The notes under the pieces were generated by a model. The model saw only the letters and a list, made by a program, of their open reading frames with translations, made no database searches and had not been told where the DNA came from. A stretch of DNA of 64,000 nt from Parelaphostrongylus tenuis. Lineage: Eukaryota > Nematoda > Chromadorea > Rhabditida > Metastrongylidae. The stretch covers positions 1-64,000 of the forward strand of contig JAHQIW010004725.1 of assembly GCA_019055375.1 (NCBI GenBank), written 5' to 3'. The translations under genes and the position numbers were made by a program. Below are positions 9,964-21,900 of the stretch, piece after piece (position 1 is the stretch's first letter; every line of letters begins with the position of its first letter).

Positions 9964-12900
9964 ATGGCGTTCGCGAAGCTATTAAAAAGCATCACCGTCG
10001 GTCAGGAAACGCTCAAATACTACGACTTGACCGCCTTGGAAGACCCCAGATACGGTTTGTAGCTTTACACCGTGTTCAGAAGATCTGAAACTGATGACCA
10101 TGATGATAGCGAAGTCCTTCTGGTTTCAGATGAGCTTCCAATCTCTATTCGCTATCTTCTCGAGTCGGCTGTACGCCATTGTGATGGTTTTCACGTGAGA
10201 GAATCCGATGTCGAGACGATACTCGACTGGAAGCAGAGTCAGCTTCGTCAAGCTGAAGTCCCATTCAAACCGGCTCGAGTCATTCTTCAAGATTTCACGT
10301 AGGTTTGTTACCCCAGTTATATTGGATTATCATCGTTTTATTACTAGATGTGGCGGTACATTTCTCTTATCGCGACGCATTTTTCAATCCTTAATTGACA
10401 AAGCCTTTTTCGTTCTTTCCTCAAAGTTTCAGTGGCCATTCGATAGCTTAAGTCTCGCTCATTTCAAGACTACACTTGGTTTCAAGAAACACTTTCTTAA
10501 TGCACTATAGCAGCGAAAATAAAATTGAGTTTCACACTCGGCGCGTAGCTTTTCTTCGGCTATGCGTGTGAATGGCAGCGTGGATAGGGATCTTGCAGCG
10601 ACGACACCGAGACGGCTACGATTTGGCCATGGTCTCAATCAGTTTTAGTGGTTATGTGTTAGCCTAAGTTTACATGTTTCCGAAGCTAAGTTTGGTTTAC
10701 AAAAAGGTCTTCATAGAGCGACAGGGGAGCGAAAAGAGGACAACGTTTTGCCCTCCTAGGATTAGGCTTAGTTGAGGGTTTGTCTGACAATGCAGAATGA
10801 GCGGACCGAATGTGAAACTCTAGTTTATTTCCGCTCTTACAGCATATTTGAAAGAAGCATTTCTAGGAAGAAGCGCTGTAGTAGTATCATTGAGATTCAA
10901 GCTATCGAATGCCTACTGGAAGTCCGGGGAAAAATCGGAAAGTGCCCCGGCTTCGAAGTGCTAAAAAATATGTCCCAATAAGAGAATTGCTTGGAGGTGA
11001 CCGACCATATCCAGGCTTTTCACCATTTAGTGGAGTACCGGCTATTGTTGACTTGGCCGCAATGAGAGATGCTGTGCAGTCGTTGGGTGGTGATCCGGCT
11101 CGAGTGAATCCGATTTGTCCTGTTGATTTGGTCATCGATCACTCGATTCAAGTCGATCGCTATGGAAGGTGAGCTTAGAGCGTTCATCGTTTCATATGTT
11201 GTACGGTTTAGGGAGTTTTTGTTTTTTTAGTACTTCGATGTTAGACGTCGATAAATGAATATTTGACGCCATTCGCTGGACAGGAATTTTCCATTGGAGT
11301 GTTAGTAGTCATTCGAAAGCATAAATCGGAATTTATCCATTAGTTGACCGCCATTTCGACCCCTTGTAAAAAACGTATCTCTTGGTCTTTTTCAATTTTC
11401 AAATAGTTGTTGGATAGCACAAATCAAAGCAATCTGAACCGTGTGAACCATCTTAGAAAAGGCCTCATTGTTGCGCTGAAAGAGCAAAAATAATAATTTG
11501 TTTCACTTTGAAAGATTTCTCGCTAACCTAAGCTTTTCCTTGGGAGTTTCATTAATCAATCGATGGATCAAATCCTAAGGATTCCAATGATCTATTTGGT
11601 TTCTACGGCGGATCTGGTATAACGCTGTAACGGCCAAAAGAGGGTTGGGTTTCGGAAAAAATGGGTCACTTGAAAACGTGTTTTTTGATCGTTTTCAATG
11701 TTTAAATAATCAATTGATAGCTTAAATCAAAGGAATTTGAATGATGTGATTCTTTCCAAAAAGTCCTTGTTATTGCGCTGAAAGAGCAGAAGTAATATTT
11801 TATTTTTCATTGAAAGATTTCTCGCTGACCAAAGCCGCTCTTCTAGAGTTTCAACAACCAAACGATAGACCAAATCTCAGGGATTCCAAAAATACTTCCT
11901 ATGGTTTTGATGAACTTCTTAATGCTTCATAGGAACAAAAAAAATGTTGATTTTCGCACTCAGGCGCACGGGGCGTCCCAATCATGAAGACTTTTTCAGA
12001 GTACATGCACAGCATGAATCAATACTATCAGCGCAATAACAAGGTCTTTTTGAAAGTGAAATACATTCTTCGAATTCTTCTGATTTAAGCTGTTCGATTG
12101 ATTATCAAAACATTAGAAACGATTTAAAAACACGTTTTTCCCAATGGATCAAAATGAAGAGAAGGTAGTTTAAGTGACCCATTTTTCTGCCATCATAAAA
12201 ACCAAATAGATCGTTGGAATTCTCAGGATTTGCTCTATTGATTGGTTAATGAAACTTCGATTGAAAAGTTTACATCAGCTTTTCAAAATTTTCAATCAAA
12301 ATCAAAGAAAAAATCAGAGAAATCTTTCAATGAGAAACAAAATATAATTTTTGCTCTTTCAGCGCAATAAAAATGCCTTTTTCAAGATGGAATACACCGT
12401 TCAAATTTTTTGATTTAAGCTGTCGAGCGGTTTTTAATCGTCTGGAACAAGCGCGAAATACTCTTTCTCTGAAGGTTCGAAGTGGCGCTCGATTAATGGA
12501 TGAGTACCTATACATCTCTGCTTAGAGCCGTGCGTTGTCGGTTTCACAGAATACCCTTTCAAAACGCTGTAAAATCCAAAATAAAATCATGTTTTCCCCC
12601 CTCCCCGCGAGTTTTTTTTTCTCATGCAAAAAATTCGCTGGAAGTACAAAAAGCTTATAGTATCTGGATCAACCGTTTTATATGGAGATTTTTTCCAAAG
12701 TGGAGAAAAAATTCCCATTGAAAACAAGTTGTACCCTACATATCTAACCCGTATCGTTCGATAGCCCTGCTCCCAACCCCTCGTGAGTTTGTCGGTAAGT
12801 AAACTCGCCGAATATGTGAAGCCCGATCTTGTTTTCCCTGCTACAATGCAGTGAAACGGTCTTTCCTAGAAAGTAAGCACAGCGTTGGAATCACTGAAAC

Positions 12901-15900
12901 CTATGCTATTGAATGAGTACTGGTTTTTATAAAAAAAGACCTTTGTCCGGCGAGGTGTGAAGCACAAATCTTTTCTTTCTGCTACGGCGCTAATAAAAGA
13001 TTTTTGCCAAAAAGCAAATACATTTTTGAGATCTTCCAGACTTGTGCTATCGAAAGTGTACTAGCACTTTGAGGAACGAGTTTTGTACAGCGAAATATTA
13101 GCAGGATTAGAAAAAAAAAACATGTGGTCGTGTGAAACTTTTTTCTTTGTATTCTACAGCGCTGTGGAAGAGTGTTTTACAAAGTTGGCCATGTACGGCT
13201 CCAGCGAAAGATTTAAGCTTCCGAATGATTACTGACATTCCTATGAAGAAATTTTGTCTAGCGAATGACGTCAAATATTCATTTATCGCCGTCTAACATA
13301 TAAGTACCGCTTTCTTTTTCTACAAGGGAGAGATAATGACATCGCTCAAATGACTGGACAATAATGTTTAAAGATATATCTTATCGACATGAGCTCTTCA
13401 TATTTGACCGCTTTTAACGGTGGTATGATATCACATAAATACCTAATGACGTTGAGTGATGTGCAAGATCTTAATGTCAAGCGGGACATGAACTTGCATT
13501 TCATCCTATCTGAGGCGCGTGCTATGACCCGTTGGTTAACGACGCTTGTTTGTGATCAATTTTTATGCTCTGTGACGCATATATCTGTTAGCAATCAACC
13601 GTCAAGGGTTCGGGCTGGTAGTTGATATCGACATTGAACCCGGTCGCACTGACAGAGATTGGATGTATACGCTATCAACAGATTCTTTTCATTTGGCCTC
13701 CGGGGGTCGGCAGTGCAGCTGCTAAAACTGCGCTTCTGGAAAGGGTGAGATGCGAGTTCGAGCCCCGCCTGACGTCAAGGTTTTGCACATCACTCAAGAT
13801 CACTGGCTATATGTGCTCCTCGATTTCTATAGTAAATGCTGGCGCATTAGCAGATCTAAAGATCTTCTACTTAAGAAATCTTTTTGATGATCTTTTAGAT
13901 CTCTGAAAGGTGATTTATCGTTTCACAATGAATTTTCAGCACGGATGCACTTGCATTGAACGAAAGCATCGAATTTGAGAGGAACAAGGAACGATTCAAT
14001 TTTCTGAAGGTGAATCCAACAATTTTTATCACAATTGTCTTCTATAGCCTAAGAGTCCTCATTAAGTCGCCCTGTTTTTCCTCGGATGAGTTCATTTTTA
14101 CTCAGCAACCCGCAGCTTTGCAGAATTTTTGTTTTGAGAAGAATATATTGAAAGTTACCGCAATACTTTAGCGCTCTAACTGTTTCCCCCTATCGATCAA
14201 TAGCTATAGTTATGATATAGTCTTGAGTCTTTGGACAACTTGACCCGCGTCGCTAGTCCCTCCTCACCGCGCGCAGCGGCGAGCAGTCTACTGAGCCGAG
14301 TGGGAAGGTTGCTGGTTCAGTCCCCTACCACGGCGCTTCACGGCTGTTTTTTTATGTCATTTTTTATTTTTCAGTTCAATACGCACCATATCACTAGCAC
14401 ACCATATCTTTTATTGTAACGCCGCATAACAAGCGAATAATTAAATAATTAACTTATTTCTTACTAAACAATCTGTAACATACCACAATACTTATATAAG
14501 TAATTTATTTATATATAGAATAACAACAATTATACAATTACAGTGCCAAGACAGTAAGAAGACAGTGAATACTTCTAGAATATCTATTTTTGAATACGAA
14601 GAGTAGTAGATTTCTGTAAATGAACCTTCAATACTAATCGTCATTAAACGGTGCCACCAAAAAAAACCGCTGTGAAGCATCCTGGAAAGGAATCGAACCC
14701 ATTGTTTTCTTTTCCCCGATGACTACCATCACTAACCACTCGGCGCTACGAATTGTTCGTCGCCGCGCGCACCCGCGGAGTGAGGCTATCGCCGTGTCGT
14801 ATCCAACGGGTTGAGGTATCCGACTGGGTGCCCCTTTTTGCCTAAATTCTTCCAGTTCCACTGAGTAAATAACCTTTTACGCTACATATCGCACTCGTTT
14901 ACTTCGTTCTAATCTGACAGTTTAGGAGTTCTAATGCTAAGTTTAACGTCATTGTAGGGCTTACCATCGGATTCAGCTGTTTGGCGGAGAACACCCTCCC
15001 CCCTCATTTCTTTTCCCTTTGGGTACATTTCTGTAAACTCCGAACGTTTCTCAGCACTCTGCAGACAACGCCTTCCATTTCTCTCAGACTTTGAGTAGTC
15101 AGTCGATAGCCTAAATCTCGGCGATTGCGTGTATTAGCGAAGCAGTGCGTTGGCAAGGAATTCTCTGGAGTTTTTTTTTGTCTTCGTGACTATTTTTCAT
15201 CTATAAGTTTCTAATTATTTTTATTATTTTCAAATATGTTTTTTACTTCCTTGTTACCGCCGTTTTTTATTGATTTCTCCTCCATTTTTATTTTATTTTT
15301 TAAAATTTAGCTTAGAAATAGTGAAGGCAAAATGGGCGTCAGTAGTACAACGGGTCAGAGCACGCGTTCGTGGGTAGAGTGAGGTAGGAGTTTGTGTCAC
15401 GCCTGACGCAGAAGTTTTGCTCGTCGTCTAAATCACTGGGTTTATTTGAGATTTTGCTTTAACAGTCGTGTAGAGCAGATTTTCGAGGTCATTTTGATAT
15501 ATAACACCTATAAACTTGTTCAGAATGAAATTGTCCTGAGAACAAAAACTATTGTTGCCGCCACACGAGTACCGTTTCGTGCCAAAGCAGCAGTTGAACT
15601 CAGACGACACTGTGTAGCATCAACAATCGTTTATGCTATGGGAACGATTCCATCTCAGAACAAATGTATAAGTGACTTATATCAAAATAATCGTAAGACT
15701 TTGTTCGAAGCCATGTTGAAACACAAACTTAAATACTTGAACAATGACAAAATTGAGTTTCAGACTTGCTTGATGCGCAGTTTTTACTCGGCTAGGGTGC
15801 GTGGGTGGCAGTGTGGATTAGAGTCGGCTAGGGTTTGTAATGTAGTCATTTGATAGCATTAATTCAGGTAATTTTAAAGCCGAGTTTCATTTTTTGGTTA

Positions 15901-18900
15901 GGTATTTATAGAGCGCTGGAAGAGCGAAAAGATGCCTACGATTCGCATTCCTAGGCTTAGGATTAATCTTCACAGCGGGTTTATTTGGCAATATAAATAA
16001 ATAAGCCTAGCTCGCAGGACAATACTACAAATTTTTTTCAAACTCTATCACACAAGAGCTAAAAATTTCCACGAAATAGAGAAGTAAGTTCTAATTTAAG
16101 AATGAACATGCGCGCGATAATTTATGTCCCAGTGTGAAACCCAATCTTATCTTGGATGCTACAGTCCTCTGAAAAGGTCTTTCGAGCAAGCAAGCACAGT
16201 ATTGAAATGGCCGAAATTGAAGCTGTCGAATGACCATTAAATGCTTGGAAAAAAGCGAAAGAGTTCTGACTTTTGTAGGGCTAAAAATGATTGGAGAAGC
16301 GGGAAATCGCCTCCTTTTTTAACTAAAACATTGCGAATGTAGTATATTGAAAGTGGCCTGAGATCTACTGCCTTGGCAGAAGGACATGTAAGTCAGTTAC
16401 CATTCCTTATGAATGAATTCAATGCAAGTTTGTAGCAGAAAAGTCGACAAGTTGCATTTTTTTTTCTTGTTGGGGCGGAACCCATGGCATTATGAGTGTG
16501 ACTGATATCATTGAGCTGATTTACCGACCTTTTCCTTGGGTAATTGAACATTTGTTGCATTATGGTCATCTTTCTCAAGTTTTCCTATTGATTCTAGTGG
16601 GGATCGAAGGCGTTCGACAATCTAACAGTCATTCCTCCAGGAGCTGGAATCGTACATCAAGTCAATCTCGAATATCTATCGAAGACAGTATTTGTCACTG
16701 AGGTGATGTTCAATTCAGATCCCAATTTGCATGACTTTGCCCTATGTGATCAATACGTTTTCAGGACGGACTCTTGTATCCGGATTCGGTAGTCGGTACC
16801 GATTCGCATACAACGATGATTGACGGAAGTGGAGTGCTAGGTTGGGGTGTTGGTGGTATCGAGGCCGAAGCTGTGATGCTTGGTCAAGCGATATCGATGG
16901 TCTGTATAGACGTTCTCCTTCCAGTTGACTCCTTTCAAAAGTTTCTCAAGCAAGGCACCATAAATTCCATTTTTAATTCTATTTTTTTCTTGTGTTGGAG
17001 TACATATGGCGCAGTGGTTAAATGTGCTCTGCGTCGCATACATGGTGGATAGTTCGATTTCGCGCTTCGCTCATCAAGCCATCCATCCCTTCGGAGTCGG
17101 TAAATTGGTACGACTTATCTGGGCTCGATAAAGAATTAGGCCACCGCAAATCATTGTAAAGGCCCGCTATGCATGGAATCAACTGAGCGATGCTAGATGA
17201 ATACGAATGCATGGCACATCCTTCAGGGATTGATTGACGCCGAGAGCTTTATCTTATGATTGTAATGTGTGTGATGCTGGGTCGTCTTGTACACAGTAAT
17301 TTTGTCTCTTGTTATAGCTGCTAGTTCAGGTGATTCCTGAAGTGATCGGCTATGAACTTCTCGGCGAACTTGATGACACCGTAACTAGCACGGATTTAGT
17401 TCTGAAGATAACAAAGGTGAACTTACTCACGAATTTTTTTTACCATTTCTTTAGCCCTTTCTAGATCGCGCACCCACGGTCATTGCATCTCTAATTGGCA
17501 ACTCTGGGCGGTGTGCTCCACCTCCTCCGCATCTCTAGCTTCCTGCGTGTCGCGTTTAGCAATGGCAGCCTGTTACGTAAAACAAGACATGCTGCTGTTC
17601 CTAACACTGGCACGCTGGAGGTTCGAGATGCAGAGGTGATGGGGCAGACCCGTCCACAGTTAACAGTTAGAGATGCAGAGGCCCGTGGGTCCACTGTCGC
17701 AAAAGGGATGGAGCTCTATTTTCTTGGAAACAAAGTCTCAGAAGTTGAACTGGCCTTGCTCCTCTGCTGCTCCTTTTCAATTCTTCTATCGTTTCAGAAT
17801 CTTCGTGCGCTTAACGTTGTTGGAAAATTTGTAGAATTTTTTGGTCAAGGAGTTGCTTCTCTATCTATTGCCGATCGAGCTACAATTGCTAATATGTGTC
17901 CGGAATATGGTGCTACAGTTGGATTCTTCCCTGTAGACAGGCGAACTGTTGAGTAAGGTTTTGAAGTTTATAGATACTTAACAGAATCAGTAATCCCACA
18001 GATTACACTTTAGCTACCTGAGGCAAACGGGTCGTGATGAAGCATACTGTCAACGGGTACAGGACTATCTACTGAGGAATAAGATGTTTGTCGATTATAC
18101 TATGTCGAACAGCATCGCTTATACCAAGGTTTGTACGGTTTTAAATCAACTTCCACGAACCTCTTTCGGCACCGTTGACCCGCGACCTCTGTAACTCTAG
18201 CTATCAACTCTAGACGGTCCTCCTGATATCTTTTCCCCAGCGTGCTGCGTCTTACAATGGCACGCCACTGCTTCTAACAATGACACGCTGTAGGTTAGAA
18301 ATGCAGAGGAGATAAAAGAGATCGTCCAGCGTTGCCAATAAAAGATGGAGACCGTGAGTTCGCACTCCCTAAAGGGTTAACTTTGGATCAATCAATCAAT
18401 AAATTTTCTAAATAATCCGGCATGGACGGGGGATGGGTTACAAAATTCTCATTCACTTAGCTTTTCGGCAAGTGTGGCTCAGTGGTTAGAGGTGCTCTGC
18501 TACATACAAGTAGTCCATCAATTGATGGTTCATCCCCAAGCCCTAGGCTCACCAGGCTTTCCATCCATTCATGGTCGATGAGTTGGTACTAGACTTGTCT
18601 GGGAGGATAGCAGCAGTGACATGATGCATCGCTGAACCATCGCGAGTCATTGTAAAGACCTGATATACATACAGTAACCTCGAGCGATGCTGAATGAAGG
18701 CGAATTCATGGCGCATTCCACTGGATTGATCAGTGCGCAGAGTGTCCTTTATTTACTTCTGTTTGAACAAGGTGAAACTGCCCTCCGTCGTAATGACATG
18801 AAGTTTGCCATTCAGGTCTTGTCTCTGGACCTGAGCACAGTTGTGCCGTCTGTCTCGGGACCAAAACGTCCTCATGACCATATCGCCTTGTCTTCTCTTC

Positions 18901-21900
18901 ATGCTGATTTTGCAACAGGTCTTACTGCTAAGATTTCGTTCAAGGTGAGATTTTACAACTGTTTTTAGCAGTCTCAGAGATGTATCCTTCTTATTCTACC
19001 AAAAATACTGTTCATCGCCTCGAAATTTCAGGGTTATGGTTTGAAACCGACGGACGTTGATAAAGAAGTTGTTATCACTAATAAAGGCAGAAGTGCCCCT
19101 CTAACCCATGGTTCTGTTGTAATTGCAGCTATTACTTCGTGTACAAACACTAGCAACCCTAGCGTTATGCTCGCAGCTGGACTCGTAGCCAAAAAGGTGG
19201 GTCGCCTTTCTGCGAACATTCTACTTATATTTGTTTCTTTGCTCCTCACTCTGTCTTCTCGAACTCATTGTTTATGGTGCTTGGGTTTTTATCGTGTTCC
19301 TTAGCCCTTTGGGGACTATGGACCCGCGGACCATGCGTATCTCACTGGCAAGGCTGAACCGTCGCTCCACCTCCTCCATCACTCTAACCTCCAGCGAGGG
19401 AATCACTGTCTGTCCCACTCCCCTTTGTCACTCGACAACTCGTCCATCGGGAATTAAGTTGCTGGCTCAATCCCCTACCACTACGCTCCAATTGTGGCTT
19501 TTTTTGTGTTGTTATCTTTTTATTCTCACAAAAATATGCTCAAATGACTGACACACCATATTTCATATAGTAGCATCGTAATACAAGCGAACAGTGTCAT
19601 TTAGAGCGAAGAAAAAGTTGGATATGCGCTGTGATTCCATGGATCTACGTTTAAATCAAAAATGGTGGAATATTAGATAACAGAGTATTTTTTGCTATAA
19701 TAATTGCGTCATAGAAGAACCTTCAATGTTAATCGACTTCAAAAAATAACATCAAAAAAACTACAATGAAGCGTCATGGTAGGGGATTGAACCAGCAACC
19801 TTTACTCCGCACTGTTCGTCGCGCGCCATTGTCTCAAGTGGCAGTGAGGAGTGAGACAAACAGTGATTCCCCACGCTGAAAGTTAGAGTCGCATAGGAGG
19901 TGGACCCTTGCCAACTTAGCACGTAGAGGCCGTGGGTCCATGGTCCTTGAAGGGTTGGGAATTTTTGAGTGCTCACCTAGCTAAAAATCGGAGCATCGAC
20001 CGTATCTTTTTTACGACTGATAGCATCATTGTTCGACACGTTCTTCATATGAAACTTGATAAATTTTTAAATATTTCTTTCTTTACCCTTTTCTTGCTCT
20101 TGAAGGTTTGCCATGCTTTTAGGCTTTACTTTGCACCATCGTTTTCTGCTTCAGGCAGTCGAACTGGGATTATCTGTGCAACCATTCACGAAGACATCGC
20201 TTTCTCCCGGATCTGGAGTTGTTACGAAGTATCTCGAAGCGTCTGGTCTTCTTCCGTATCTTGAGAAACTTGGCTTCCATGTTGTTGGTTATGGATGTAT
20301 GACGTGCATAGGGAACTCTGGCCCTCTTGAAAATGAAGTATCAAGCGCTATCGAAGAGGTTTGTGAAATCTTATTGATCACATATTGTTGCAGTTAGTTT
20401 TTCGTCCTTTCTATGTTAGTTTTTTGAGTGTGGAAATCAATTTGAGTTGATTTCTTACCTTATGGGACTTCGTATTTTTTCGCTGTTAGGACGTATAACC
20501 TACGTGCCGTCACACAAGTCGGGGAACATAAGAGAACTATCAAGTATATAGCGGTCACACAGAGAAAATCTGGAAGCGCTTTCATCACGTCGGTGACACA
20601 GCTGATCAGAATACATGGATTGAATCAGCCGGCTTTATGATGTTTATGATGGAAATGAGAAGCTAAGGTCGAGAGAGCATGAATGATTCCATGAATTGGT
20701 AGCAACTTCTACATTTTTCGAAGGCAGATCGTACTATAGAAATCGCAACTCTTTCTTGACCGATGCTTTCTAACCGATCTTTCTGAAGTATGAAACATGT
20801 GTTAACTTTGACACATTCCTCCTAACATGTTTTCCCGCACGATTGGAGTTCAGTATCTCTGAGCACCGGTTTCAGTTTATAATTCCCGTAAGGCCCGGAA
20901 AAGGCGCACTGAACCGGCTTATTGAGGCAGCCATTCTATATTTCGAATCTCACGAAGAAGAACAGGAAAAGTGGCCAGAAAAGCTTGAATTATGGCCCTA
21001 TTTAAAGTACTGTCGAATCGTGCATGGACGCTAAAGTGTCCATACTAGGCAGAAAGTACAGATTGGTGCAAAAGTAAATGCGGTTCATGCATTATTTATT
21101 CTTCAAGTCGATATTGGAGATTATTAGAAGGCCAAATTTGTTGTTAAACTCGAAATCTCAGATCGCAGTCAGTTTTATCCCAACTTGTATTGAAGCGCTT
21201 TCGAACCAGCTGAGGAACAATGGCATGATAGTAGTTACTAGATAATTTAACTCAATAACTGTTTCAAAAATTTAGTGACCGTTAGCCCACGGCTTCTGCA
21301 TCTTTAATTGACAACCCTGGACGGTCTGGTGCACCTCTGCTACCTAATCCCGTCGTGCCATTATTAGACGCAGCACGCTGGTGGTTAGAGATGTAGGGGG
21401 GGGGGGGGGGTGGAGCGGGACGTCCAGAGTTGGTAGTTGGAGACGCTAAGGCCGTGGATCCACGGTCCCGAAAAGGTCAACGAAAATCAATGTGGAGATG
21501 GAGGACGATTGTTCAACTGTTCGAGAGATCGACTTTCTATCAATTTCAGCATTAAAGTTAATGACCAATTAAATATGGTAACTTAGCTCTTTAGCTGGCA
21601 CAAGGTTGGTAAACGACGTTGGTGTTGTCGTTGTTGTTAACAACAACAAACAACGACAACACCAACGTCGTCTACCAATTTCGTGCCAACTAAAGAGCTA
21701 AGCTACCATATTTAATTGATCATTTCATTGTAAGGAATGTTGCATATACTTCCTCTTGTCTGAATTTGCGATTTTTCCATTGCCGCATCTTGAACCACAG
21801 CGATTGTTGCAGCTTTTGAATATATGTACTAATAAGATCAAACGTTCTTTCCAGGCTAATCTTGTTGTTGCTGGAGTACTGTCGGGTAATCGGAATTTTG

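Noticed and set aside
15446..15853. Longest open frame in the window (135 codons, +)
   Set aside because: It lies across a dispersed repeat in aco-1 intron 4, in a different frame from the related segment at 7.85 kb, with no splice support.
17495..17956. 153-codon frame that could be an alternative 5' part of aco-1 exon 8
   Set aside because: The extra part is MITE sequence, and the in-frame continuation into exon 8 is incidental; the GTTTCAG acceptor at 17797 is the conserved junction.
18001..18013. Alternative aco-1 exon 9 acceptor at TCCCACAG
   Set aside because: Using it introduces an in-frame stop (TAG); the ACACTTTAG acceptor ending at 18013 gives the conserved DYL..TGRD reading.
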